The notes under the pieces were generated by a model. It did no database searches and was not told where the DNA came from. It was given only the letters and a program-made list of their open reading frames with translations. A stretch of DNA of 47,069 nucleotides from CAYWNA01 sp964459305 (GTDB taxonomy: Bacteria; Planctomycetota; Planctomycetia; Pirellulales; Pirellulaceae), in the NCBI GenBank assembly GCA_964459305.1, contig CAYWNA010000087.1, forward strand, positions 1 to 47,069, in the 5' to 3' direction. A program made the translations under genes and the position numbers. Shown here in pieces: positions 16,386 to 25,146 of this stretch; position 1 is the first letter of the stretch, and every line of letters begins with the position of its first letter.

Positions 16386-17240
16386 TCAGCGTTCGCTCGG
16401 CTCAGGCGGCGGCTCAGGCGGCGACACAGCGGCATGGCCACTATGCCCAAAATCGTGGCGTTGATGGACCGTGCAGTAGCCTTTCTGACAGGCTCCGCAA
16501 CGTTCATCGCAGGGTTTCTGCTGTTGTTGCACCGGCTGGCGTCGGATCTGTGTTTCTTCGACTTGCGGATTCTGCATGCCGAATGTCAGCTTGACCGGGA
16601 GCTTGAGAGGGATCTCGGCGGGGCGTAGCGGCTGACGTTGCGGGCTTGTCTGGGCTTGCAGAAGCGCCGCTGGTCCGCCGCAGCCTTTTCCACATTCGCT
16701 GCACCTGCGGTGTCGACAGCGTTGACAATGCCCCTTCTGCAATCCTGGCGCACAGCCACATTCTCTCTTCTCGCAACCGCAACCCTGTTGTTGCTGTTGA
16801 GGAGCTTGTTGTTGCTGCTGCTCACGCTGCTCGATCAACTGCTTGAGTTCTTCCATGTCGACCTCTAATTCGCCGACGTCCAACCCGTGCTGTACGTTGA
16901 AGGCAACCTTCGAGTGAATCTTGTCTTGGATCTGACGCTGCAACTGCTGCCTTTGCGCTTCCTGGTTCGCCTGGCAGAATTGCATTTCCAAGCGATCTCG
17001 TTCGAGGTCAATTCTTGCCTGCTGAAGGTCACGCTCAGCGGCGATCTTCATCGCTTCCTGACGCTCTTCGAACAACTCGTCCCGTGTGTCCTGACGAAGC
17101 CTCGCCAACTCCCGATTTTCTCGGGACTTGATCATGGCCGCGTCGTAGACATTGGACAGACGCTGTGAGATGCCGGCGCATCCGGTACTCGTGGCGCCCA
17201 GGAGGAGTGCAGCGATTAGGGCGAGTCTGCCGGTACGCAT
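16386..17240 (-). CDS. cysteine-rich coiled-coil lipoprotein
   Basis: A 284-residue protein read from ATG 17240 (AAGGA nine bases upstream). It starts MRTGRLALIAALLLGATSTG, ending in a lipobox-like STGC. The longer frame up to 17450 is rejected because it would place this signal inside. Residues about 30-125 are charged and heptad-like, a likely coiled coil. A glutamine-rich segment follows, then a cluster of about a dozen cysteines in 45 residues (GCGCEKRECGCAPG and more) and a second C-x2-C-x3-C group near the end. The cysteines could bind metal or form disulfides. I do not recognise the family. It is convergent with the metalloprotease gene. Confidence 0.7.
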   Translation of the reverse strand: MRTGRLALIAALLLGATSTGCAGISQRLSNVYDAAMIKSRENRELARLRQDTRDELFEERQEAMKIAAERDLQQARIDLERDRLEMQFCQANQEAQRQQLQRQIQDKIHSKVAFNVQHGLDVGELEVDMEELKQLIEQREQQQQQAPQQQQQGCGCEKRECGCAPGLQKGHCQRCRHRRCSECGKGCGGPAALLQAQTSPQRQPLRPAEIPLKLPVKLTFGMQNPQVEETQIRRQPVQQQQKPCDERCGACQKGYCTVHQRHDFGHSGHAAVSPPEPPPEPSER

Positions 17241-17717
17241 TATGCGAGTTCCTTGTCTGACGCGGGTGATCCAGTTTGAACGGTGTGGTTCGATTCCATC
17301 CAAAATCCGGCTTCTGCTCTGTATTCGGGTCGTACCTGTTATGCGCTTGAAATAACCCTCTATGGGTCTGGTGGGTCCGATTATTTGGCCTGTTCGGGTC
17401 ATGCTGTTCGTGTCGGTCATCGCGTTTACGGCCTGTCGCGTCATGAACAACCGCCAATATCAGTACATCTCGTTGACCTGGGCTGTCGTGGACGAGAATA
17501 CTGCGACGAATCGTGCACCATTCCCCATCGCATATCAGTACGCCGGTCGCCAAGAATGCGATCGCGCCGGGCTTGTTGCCCACGACAATCAGGCAACTCA
17601 TAGCGATTAGGATAGAGTTGCGGGATAGACCGTACTCCTGACCATGCGGGCATGGACCATTTCTGGTAGGCTATCGGCTAACATGAAGAAGACCTTTCTC
17701 GACTGCGTCGAAGCAAA
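17241..17717. other. divergent intergenic region
   Basis: These 477 bases lie between the starts of the minus-strand lipoprotein and the plus-strand 1366-residue protein, and should contain both promoters. An 82-codon plus-strand frame (17362-17610) has a hydrophobic start and an FTAC lipobox-like site but no ribosome-binding site, so I do not annotate it. I saw no tRNA or repeat here. Confidence 0.4.
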
Positions 17718-20700
17718 GTGAAGCGACGAGACGCTCGGAGCACCAACTTGCGAGTTTTCAAGATCGCTTTGCTAGTATGTCTGCTGATGCCCCTGGTGTT
17801 TGTCGCGGGATTCATCAATGCGTGGCTTTCGCCGCCAGCCGGCGTCCACGAGGGGAAAATCGGATCTGTCGAATCGACATCGCTGGAAGTCACGGCCAGT
17901 CCGTCTCCGGACACGGGGCCAAAGCCACCGACGGTCCCATCCGATTCGGCAGCCGGAAAAGATGACGACACCACGCCCCGTCCAGCGCAATCGCCTGCCA
18001 AGCTGCCGGAGCCCCCTCAACCGGCCGCGAAGGCCCCGCCGGCGAAATCAAAGGGGAAGTCGGGCACGATAGAATCGGCTCCATGGCGATCGGCATTTGA
18101 GGCGACTGACACGTCGGCTGCTTTTCGTGAGCTCTGTTTTGATGATTTCGATCTGACGAAATCGGTTCCACGGCGCGAAGACATCGAAGAGTGGTTTGCC
18201 CGTGTACCCGGACATCGTTTTGCGCTGGTAGACAAGAAAATACGCACGGCCTACGTTACGGCCTTCGACGGTCTTGCACGCCTGAAAATGCCGTGGCGTG
18301 AGGATGTGGGGTTACGCTTTTCGCTGGATATGTGCGAGCGGCTGCAGATTCACCTCTATCACAGCACTGAGGGGGTGACGCTGGCCTACTATCCGGCAGA
18401 TCGCGATCAGTGGGCGGCCTACTTGACGACGCGCCGTGTCGGGCACGCAGAGCCGCAAACATACGCCCTGGCCGCCACAGACGAGAACCGCGCATGGCGG
18501 ACGAACATGCGGCGCGGCGGAACGATTCAATTGAGATGCGCCGGCGGCGAGGTGGTACTTAGCCGCGGCGACATTGTGTTGTTACGCGCACCGCTGGAGC
18601 ATGCGCCGCAAGACGTGTATTTGGATGCCAAAGGCATGTTCAAGGGCATCACTGCGGTGCGCACGTCGGATTTTCCAGCACGAGTTGAGTCGTTTCCGGT
18701 TGTTTTCGATACCAACCGACCCTCCGATTCTTCCTGGACAGAGCACCTGTCGGAACAGGCCAAGTTCGAGAAGTTGCCTGACGGGTCGATCGAGTTGTCG
18801 TCGAATCGGGCGCAACACAGTAGCTGGGTCAGCATCCCCGTGCCCAAGGTGGGGCTGCACGAAGTGATTCTCCGGATCGACGAGATGTCGCCCGGCAGCG
18901 GTGTGTTCCTGGGCAGAGAGGACGACCGGCCACGCGAGATCGTTCGCTTTGTCCGTGACCGGCGCAGCGGACGATTGTGTGTCGGCGCCTGTGAGGATGA
19001 AAGACACGAAGATGACTTCAGACCGGTCCATGAACGCGTTGTTCCTTTTTCAGCGCCACGCCTATGGGTACGTCTGCTCTCCGCTTGTGGGGCCACGCGT
19101 TGGTGGATCAGCACCGACGGCCAACACTGGGCCATGCCGCAGTTGCCTGGGTCGTATCGGCTGGGCGGCGCATCGCGCATCGGGTTGCATTGTGTCGCGA
19201 AGGCCGCAGATTGTCGCATCCGTTTGCGGCGGATCCAGCTACGCAGTCTTTCAGAGTACTCGTCACTGGTCGCTGGGTCGCTTGTCGAGCGGGCGCCGCC
19301 CCTCACCGACGCCCAGAACCTGCGTATCTGGCTCGCACGGACGAGCGAGTCGCGACCGGCGGACGTCGATTTGGGCGAGTGGCGGCGAGCGTGTGCGGTT
19401 CGGGCCGTGGGTGTGGGTGCGCCGTGCGAATTGGACATGCAGTTGGTCGAATTGCTGTTGGACGACGCGGCGGAGCGGGGGCTGCCTTTAGAGAAACAAC
19501 GTGCTTTGTTGCGCGAGGCGGTGCAGCTGTTGGGCACGCGCGGCGACCATGGGCGCTTGACAAATCTTGTCAAGCGGTACCATGCCTTGGGAATGACAGC
19601 GATGAAGCAATTGGGCGAACGGCCGTACTCGTGGATTCGCCACGAATTGATGAGCGTGCCGATGGCCACACCGCACGATTTCAGAATCGCCTGCGAGGAT
19701 AGCATCCGCGCTGAACTGATCCAAATGAGTCATAACGAACGATGGGAGGAAACGCTTGGGCTTTGCAGGCAGTTGCGGCTCTTCGAGCATTTCGAGCGTG
19801 TTCCGCTAGCCGCGTGGGCGGAAGCCACTGCGGTGCGGAACCTGCCCAGACGCGCCGGCGTCGAACGGATTGTGCGCCGCAAGGAGGAATGGCAACATCC
19901 GTTGATCGAGGATCTGAGCAAAGACACATACAACGCGTTGGCGGAGTTGCAGGCAGTCCTGGACAGTGGTGCCATGGACGAGGCAGCTCGCATCATCGCG
20001 TCGATGGATGCTGACATGCTTCGTGGCGTAGCGCCTTATGTGAAGGATCGAGCGTTGTTGGTTTCGCTGCCGAGCGCCGTTCGCACGATGCTGGACGAGT
20101 ATCCGGAACTGAGGACGGCGATCATCGAACGGTTCGGCGAGGCGGCGAGCTTGCGCGTGCAGCAGGCGATCCGTGACAACAATGCCGCGGCGATCCGGTT
20201 GGCAACCGTTCAATTTGCCGGCTCGCAGGCTGCTGCCCAAGCACATCTCTGGCTGGGTGACCGCGCCCTGTCTAACGGCTGGTCCATGTTGGCGCTGTCG
20301 GAGTACCGCGAGGCTGCCGAGGCGTCCGGTGTTGCCGTGCGAAGCCAGTTGGCTTCACGTCAGACGCTCGCCACTGCCATGCAGGGGCGCCGGCCGGGAG
20401 AGCCCGTGCCGGCCGACGTACGGTTCGGAGAGCTTCCACTGACAGTCCCAGAATTCGAAAGCCTGCTTACGGAGTTGCTCGATCGGACCGCCTCAGACGC
20501 GGACGGCGATTGGGACCGTGGGGCCGGAAACGAGTCCCTGCCCGATCCGTCGGGTTTTGAGGTTCACCTGCGCAGTCGATTGGACGGTCCGGCTGGCGAA
20601 AAGCCGGAATCGGAGCTCATTCCTCGTGCCCGGCAATACGCCGTCGACTGGGTGGGGCGACAAATCGCCTTGGCTGTCGAAGGCGATGTCATGTACGTCA

Positions 20701-21818
20701 GCAACCGGTTTCACGTGGCCGCCTATGACATGCAAAGCGGCGAGAGGAAGTGGCAGAGTCGGCCGCTGAGTGACAAGCCGTTGCGATCCCAAGACTGGGG
20801 CCTCATCAAGATGCGGCCGCTTGTTACACGGCGGCATGTTTTTGCGCGTTTGCTCTATGGCGACGGCCCGTTGCTGGTCTGCCTCGACAAAGCCAATGGT
20901 CAGATGGTGTGGACTGCCAACACGGCCAACTACGGTTACGTGATCTCCGACCCGATGCTGATTCAAGGCCATTTGGCCGTGCTGACCTTGACTCGACACG
21001 CGGCGAGCGAGAGCCTTCTGCGATTGATCGATGTCGACCGAGACAACGGCCAATTCCTCCGCATGCAAGACCTGGTCTTTTTGCGCGAGGCGTGGTGGCG
21101 GCGACGCTGCTGCGAAGTCACGGTGTCAGGCGGTGGACTGGTTGTTGCCCTGTCGGGCGCGACTTTGTGCTGCGATCTCTCCGGCAGTATCCGATGGATC
21201 CGACGACATACCGTCCTGCCGCCTGCCGAGGAGCCTCATTGGATCAGGCAGCACTTTCAGCGACCGTTCGTAATCGACAACGACCTCTACGTGGTTCAAC
21301 CAGGCATGCACACCGTCGAAAGGCTGGAACTTGTGTCGGGCCGATTGGTGTGGCGATCCATCTTGCCCGACATCCAGTGTCTGATCGGCATGTCGGGCGG
21401 GCGCTTGATCGTACAAGTGGGCGGAGGCGTGCTGGCTCTCGCCCCAGAAACGGGTGAGGAGCGATGGCACCACCGATTCGACGATCCACTCGATGCCGTA
21501 TTGTGTGACGACGAAGTAACGATTCTTGCCCATCGGTGGCAGTCCGAAGAGAATAAGAGCATTCGCGCCCCGCAGCTATCCTGGCTCGATTCCGCAAGGG
21601 GAAGACAGATGGGCTCGACTCGGCTGGAGGGACTCGACATGAAGCAGCCTTTCTTGAGCCCAATCATCGCGCACCGAGAGCATTTGTGGGCCTTCTTCGG
21701 CCGAGATCAAAAGGAGGCAACGCGGGAGATTGTAGAATTGATCCCCAGTGGCCAGGCGCAACCACCGCCGAAAGAGGTCGACGGTTTGAGCGTGTGGAAA
21801 AAGCGAGCAGGTGGCTAG
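17718..21818 (+). CDS. giant membrane-anchored protein with C-terminal PQQ-like beta-propeller
   Basis: A 1366-residue protein starting at GTG 17718. Residues 1-14 are basic and a transmembrane helix follows (about 15-37), so the bulk should lie outside the cytoplasmic membrane. After a Pro-rich linker, about 130-510 contains repeated beta-rich modules that resemble concanavalin/LamG-type domains. About 530-930 is helical, with TPR-like spacing. About 970-1340 carries PQQ-like propeller blades ('YDMQSGERKW', 'LDKANGQMVWTANT', 'LAPETGEERWHH'). The arrangement recalls large planctomycete-specific proteins of the DUF1583 kind, but I cannot confirm that by eye. No quinone-enzyme active site was identified. 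Likely a structural or binding protein. Confidence 0.8.
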   Translation: MKRRDARSTNLRVFKIALLVCLLMPLVFVAGFINAWLSPPAGVHEGKIGSVESTSLEVTASPSPDTGPKPPTVPSDSAAGKDDDTTPRPAQSPAKLPEPPQPAAKAPPAKSKGKSGTIESAPWRSAFEATDTSAAFRELCFDDFDLTKSVPRREDIEEWFARVPGHRFALVDKKIRTAYVTAFDGLARLKMPWREDVGLRFSLDMCERLQIHLYHSTEGVTLAYYPADRDQWAAYLTTRRVGHAEPQTYALAATDENRAWRTNMRRGGTIQLRCAGGEVVLSRGDIVLLRAPLEHAPQDVYLDAKGMFKGITAVRTSDFPARVESFPVVFDTNRPSDSSWTEHLSEQAKFEKLPDGSIELSSNRAQHSSWVSIPVPKVGLHEVILRIDEMSPGSGVFLGREDDRPREIVRFVRDRRSGRLCVGACEDERHEDDFRPVHERVVPFSAPRLWVRLLSACGATRWWISTDGQHWAMPQLPGSYRLGGASRIGLHCVAKAADCRIRLRRIQLRSLSEYSSLVAGSLVERAPPLTDAQNLRIWLARTSESRPADVDLGEWRRACAVRAVGVGAPCELDMQLVELLLDDAAERGLPLEKQRALLREAVQLLGTRGDHGRLTNLVKRYHALGMTAMKQLGERPYSWIRHELMSVPMATPHDFRIACEDSIRAELIQMSHNERWEETLGLCRQLRLFEHFERVPLAAWAEATAVRNLPRRAGVERIVRRKEEWQHPLIEDLSKDTYNALAELQAVLDSGAMDEAARIIASMDADMLRGVAPYVKDRALLVSLPSAVRTMLDEYPELRTAIIERFGEAASLRVQQAIRDNNAAAIRLATVQFAGSQAAAQAHLWLGDRALSNGWSMLALSEYREAAEASGVAVRSQLASRQTLATAMQGRRPGEPVPADVRFGELPLTVPEFESLLTELLDRTASDADGDWDRGAGNESLPDPSGFEVHLRSRLDGPAGEKPESELIPRARQYAVDWVGRQIALAVEGDVMYVSNRFHVAAYDMQSGERKWQSRPLSDKPLRSQDWGLIKMRPLVTRRHVFARLLYGDGPLLVCLDKANGQMVWTANTANYGYVISDPMLIQGHLAVLTLTRHAASESLLRLIDVDRDNGQFLRMQDLVFLREAWWRRRCCEVTVSGGGLVVALSGATLCCDLSGSIRWIRRHTVLPPAEEPHWIRQHFQRPFVIDNDLYVVQPGMHTVERLELVSGRLVWRSILPDIQCLIGMSGGRLIVQVGGGVLALAPETGEERWHHRFDDPLDAVLCDDEVTILAHRWQSEENKSIRAPQLSWLDSARGRQMGSTRLEGLDMKQPFLSPIIAHREHLWAFFGRDQKEATREIVELIPSGQAQPPPKEVDGLSVWKKRAGG

Positions 21819-21830
21819 TGCCGGTTCGAA

Positions 21831-21854
21831 ACAGGCTGAAGCCTGGACTCCAAC
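21831..21854 (+). repeat. half element of palindromic repeat family A
   Basis: ACAGGCTGAAGCCTGGACTC plus four bases matches one arm of the palindrome at 2317-2378 and continues into the same CCAACAAAC. It is followed by CCGCGGGATA, a motif also seen at the outer end of the 657-719 palindrome. It lies 12 bases after the stop of the 1366-residue protein and just before the convergent end of the H4MPT gene. Confidence 0.65.
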
Positions 21855-21887
21855 AAACTGCCGCGGGATACTTGCGGTTCACCCAGG

Positions 21888-22955
21888 TCAAGCGGGAGAC
21901 CTCTCGCTGATTGTTGCGCCCTGCTTGCTCGCGCGTGTGATCGACAACTCGATGTTGTCGGCGGGGATTCGCTCGGCGAAACGGGCGACAAACCCCTCGG
22001 CCGCTGTCTGGTCCGGCAGAATGGCGAACAACATGGGGCCCCACGAGCTTTGCCCGACTCCGGTAACACCCAGCGATCGCACTTCTTCCACGAGCTCCGT
22101 CAACCGGCGCCCGTTGTACGGGCCTCCCTGTATCTCGGCAAAACACATGCCGGATACTCGTCCGTACTGGTACACACTTTCACTGAAGTCGTCGAACTGG
22201 CTGCGGACCGCGGCTGGTAGCATGCGCTGGCGAACCTCTCCCGTCAGCTCGTCGGTCACCGCCCCGGGCACAGCCGGCAGATGATCGAATGCGTTGTGCT
22301 CCTCCTCTCCCCACAAACCGCAACGGCCGCGCGGTTGAATCAGCACGAATCGCCAGCGCTCCGGCAACTCCAATCGGACATCCAGAGGGGCGATCGGTTC
22401 GCTCGGCAGTTTCCCCCGTTCGACGATCAGGCCTCCCTCAGCGAAGCCATACGTTCCGACTGCCGATCGCAGACCGCGTCCGACGCTGATGGCTAGTTCT
22501 GCTGGGGACGGCATTGGCAAACTGAAATACGCACTCAACCCGGCGGCTACCGACAAACCGAGCTGCGTCCCCACACCCAACCCAACATGTTGCGGCGCGG
22601 CCGACTGGATTTCGATTCGGCACCGCGGCGGCTCCGACATGCCGCAGAAATCTGACCATCGCCGGCCAAACTCCGTGGCCCGCTCGGCCAATGGCCCGGT
22701 TACTTCGAATCGTTGCGATGCAACGATTCGAAGGTGTACCGCCGGACGCTCGACCATCACGCCAACGCCGCCAAACTGACGGCCGTCGCGTCGACCGAAC
22801 GAGAAGAGCCCAAAGTGCAACCGGCTGGGAGCCGTCACCTCGACGATACGGTCGGCCTCAACACCGCGAATTGAGGATGGCTCGTCAGAGTCGATCACCT
22901 CTGGCTTGTCCGGCGTGTTTGCCGTGTCTCGAATCATTGGCTTTGTCTTACTCAC
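21888..22955 (-). CDS. mptG: beta-ribofuranosylaminobenzene 5'-phosphate synthase (H4MPT biosynthesis)
   Basis: A 355-residue GHMP-kinase-fold protein matching beta-RFAP synthase, the enzyme that joins 4-hydroxy- or 4-aminobenzoate to PRPP with loss of CO2 in tetrahydromethanopterin synthesis. Visible family patterns are APSRLHFGLFSFG near 42-54, RQFGGVGVMVERP near 59-71, and a glycine-rich loop QHVGLGVGTQLGLSVAAGL near 121-139. A late GVTGVGQSSWGP follows near 300. The first 35 residues are an acidic extension and may not all be translated. Its ATG overlaps the DUF447 stop as ATGA, so the two are translationally coupled. H4MPT-linked C1 transfer is a known archaeal-like trait of planctomycetes, used to oxidise or detoxify formaldehyde. 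Confidence 0.92.
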   Translation of the reverse strand: MSKTKPMIRDTANTPDKPEVIDSDEPSSIRGVEADRIVEVTAPSRLHFGLFSFGRRDGRQFGGVGVMVERPAVHLRIVASQRFEVTGPLAERATEFGRRWSDFCGMSEPPRCRIEIQSAAPQHVGLGVGTQLGLSVAAGLSAYFSLPMPSPAELAISVGRGLRSAVGTYGFAEGGLIVERGKLPSEPIAPLDVRLELPERWRFVLIQPRGRCGLWGEEEHNAFDHLPAVPGAVTDELTGEVRQRMLPAAVRSQFDDFSESVYQYGRVSGMCFAEIQGGPYNGRRLTELVEEVRSLGVTGVGQSSWGPMLFAILPDQTAAEGFVARFAERIPADNIELSITRASKQGATISERSPA

Positions 22956-23518
22956 AAATCCAAGGCCTCACCAACGTATTCGTCCAAGAAGCGAAAAGCC
23001 CGCCTTTCTTGTTCACCCGCCGTTTTGTCCACCAAGACGGCCAAACGCCGAAACTCCCCACAGACTTCCTCAGCCGGCAGGAGACGCAGACGACTGGCTA
23101 AGATGGCGGCTTCCACGACGGCATGTTTGGCCCGGTTGAAGCCAAAGAAGTCGCGTACGCGGCCTTGGGCCACGATGTCGCAGGCGATCGTCGTGCGATC
23201 CGCCTGGTCGTCCGACGTGGCAACTTTGAATTCGTACCAGCGACAGGCGTCTGCGATAACAACGCCATCCACTTTCTTGGCCTGAGCCAGTTTGGGCAGC
23301 GGATCCAGTTGCTTGACGGCGGCGCGAGCCATTAGCTCGACATCATCCGTGATGTGTAGGACGCCTTCACCCGTACGTTTCAGATTAGCGTACGTCTTGG
23401 ATGTCTTGTACGGCCGGAGCACGAATTGCGTCATGCGTTCGTCGACCAACGGCCCCATCGGCGATATATTGGGCGTTCGGTCTTCGTTGATTGTCGTCAC
23501 AATTCCTTCAAGAATCAT
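22952..23518 (-). CDS. DUF447 family protein, flavin-reductase-like fold, C1 cluster
   Basis: A 188-residue protein starting at ATG 23518, where GAAGG lies seven bases upstream and the family's N-terminus begins (MILEGIVTTINED...NISPMGPLV). The longer frame from 23566 adds 16 unlike residues. DUF447 proteins have a split-barrel FMN-binding fold and recur next to H4MPT biosynthesis genes in methanogens, methylotrophs and planctomycetes. A role in making or modifying the pterin cofactor is inferred from this. The stop overlaps the start of the beta-RFAP synthase gene by four bases. Confidence 0.9.
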   Translation of the reverse strand: MILEGIVTTINEDRTPNISPMGPLVDERMTQFVLRPYKTSKTYANLKRTGEGVLHITDDVELMARAAVKQLDPLPKLAQAKKVDGVVIADACRWYEFKVATSDDQADRTTIACDIVAQGRVRDFFGFNRAKHAVVEAAILASRLRLLPAEEVCGEFRRLAVLVDKTAGEQERRAFRFLDEYVGEALDL

Positions 23519-23649
23519 GTGCTGACCTTCGACGTGCGATCGTGAGACGCCCGTTTGTTGGAGCAAAACCAGAGCCTCAAGTCAAGGCTTGATTCCTGTT
23601 CGTTGCTCTGTTGATATGCCGCTACCGGCGAGAAACGGCACATCTGCTT

Positions 23650-23729
23650 GTTTAACCGCGACCCGCCAGGGGAGCGCGTCCGACGGGCGTCGAGCATCCA
23701 CGCGCTCCCCTGGCGGGTCGCGGTCAAAC
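23650..23729. repeat. 30-bp palindrome, REP-like (family B)
   Basis: Arms 23650-23679 and 23700-23729 are complementary over 30 bp with one mismatch, around a 20-base loop. The core is CGACCCGCCAGGGGAGCG and the outer ends read GTTTAACC. It sits in the 429-base gap between the divergent starts of the DUF447 gene (23518, minus) and the DUF58 gene (23948, plus), so it is not a terminator for either. Nothing else was recognised in this gap. The GTTTAACC ends are shared with the element at 39399-39480. Confidence 0.88.
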
Positions 23730-23947
23730 GAGTCACTTTCGATCAGGTGCGACACAAAAACACTTGAGACAGCCCCACATGGTGCCCGGCCACCACCCTC
23801 AATCACGAAAACTCCAACCAACACCGATCTACTCGTCGATTGTTCAGACCGGATCTCGCGAAGGCGTATAAATTGCTATAATATTACCAACTTCAGTCTT
23901 GTTTGTGACTTCTCCCGCGTCTTGCTCTTCTTGGAATTGGAACCGCT

Positions 23948-25126
23948 ATGGCGAGCCGGCATCGAACGGCGATTTGCCGTGAAGGGTGGGGCTTTCTGTC
24001 GTTGCTGGCGTTCGTGTTCGCGTGGGCGGTCGTACTGGAAGTCAACCTGATGTTGATCGTGGCCGGTATGCTGTGCGGCCCGGCCTTGCTGGGCTGGTAT
24101 TCGGCGGCGACAACACTTCGACAGATCCATGTTCGGCGGCGAGTTCCGCGGGCGGTCTACGCCGGCGAGTCGGTACCGATTGAGGTCGAGATTCAAAATA
24201 GCCGCAAACGTGCAGGAAGCTGGGCAGTCGTCGCCCAGGATCATGTTTGCCTTGAGAACGGCCAGAAACGAGCCAAGTTGCTTCAGCCAGCAGTGCTGTT
24301 TTCGAGTTTGCCCGCAGGCGAGTCACGCCGGCAAACGTACCGCGTCCACTTGCCGCAGCGCGGACAATATCACCTTGGGCCGTTCGATGTGTCGACTCGG
24401 TTCCCGTTCGGACTATTTCGGCGCACGATGACACTTGAAACGAGCGACACCTTGACCGTGTTCCCTCGACTCGGCCGGCTGACGTCGAATTGGTCGATGC
24501 ACCACCACGAGGTAGTCGAGGGGACACACGGAGGCCAGCGTTCTACTCGCGCTCCGGGCGAATTCTTCGACGTGCGTGAGTGGCAGTCTGGCGATAGCGT
24601 ACGTTGGATACACTGGCGAAGTTCGGCCCGGCATGGCGAGCTGGTGGTTCGCCAGTTTGAACAGACGCGCCACCGTGACGTGACAGTGCTACTCGATCTG
24701 TGGCAGCCCAGTGAACCTGGTACGAAAGATCTGGAGAATGTCGAACTGGCCGTCAGCTTCGCGGCCACTGTCGTCGTTGACTTGTGCCGGCGACGCAACA
24801 GCAACCTAACGGTGAGTATTGCGGGCGCGGAGTTGGCGAGCGTCTCCGGCGCCACGTCCGACCTCCTGATGAACGAAATCCTGAAAAAGCTCGCGGTGAC
24901 CCAGGCCACTAGCGAAGACGACGTGCCGACCGAGTTTGAGGCCGTCCTGGACGAAGTCCGAGCCGGCGCGGTGATAACGGTAATCAGTACCCGCACCGGC
25001 GATCTTGGCAGATTTCAGCGGTTTGCCGCGCAGCGGGCCTTAGGTTGTCGTCAACCTGCAACGTGGCGGACCCACACGATCAGTATCGCGGACCCCAAGT
25101 TCTCCGAGTACTTTCAGGCGGAATAG
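23948..25126 (+). CDS. DUF58 domain protein
   Basis: A 392-residue protein with two N-terminal transmembrane helices (about 15-60) and a large soluble region. Residues about 195-240 carry the DUF58 signature (REWQSGDSVRWIHWRSSARHGELVVRQFE region), followed by a vWA-like fold beginning DVTVLLDLW. DUF58 proteins usually sit in MoxR-DUF58-vWA or DUF58-transglutaminase operons and are thought to assist assembly of envelope complexes. Here it precedes a TgpA-type transglutaminase by 20 bases, the second arrangement; no MoxR ATPase is in the window. Confidence 0.9.
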   Translation: MASRHRTAICREGWGFLSLLAFVFAWAVVLEVNLMLIVAGMLCGPALLGWYSAATTLRQIHVRRRVPRAVYAGESVPIEVEIQNSRKRAGSWAVVAQDHVCLENGQKRAKLLQPAVLFSSLPAGESRRQTYRVHLPQRGQYHLGPFDVSTRFPFGLFRRTMTLETSDTLTVFPRLGRLTSNWSMHHHEVVEGTHGGQRSTRAPGEFFDVREWQSGDSVRWIHWRSSARHGELVVRQFEQTRHRDVTVLLDLWQPSEPGTKDLENVELAVSFAATVVVDLCRRRNSNLTVSIAGAELASVSGATSDLLMNEILKKLAVTQATSEDDVPTEFEAVLDEVRAGAVITVISTRTGDLGRFQRFAAQRALGCRQPATWRTHTISIADPKFSEYFQAE

Positions 25127-25146
25127 CGCGAGCGGAGTATTGTGCG

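Noticed and set aside
17362..17610. 82-codon plus-strand frame with lipobox-like FTAC
   Set aside because: No ribosome-binding site and the rest looks random; kept only as a remark in the intergenic entry.
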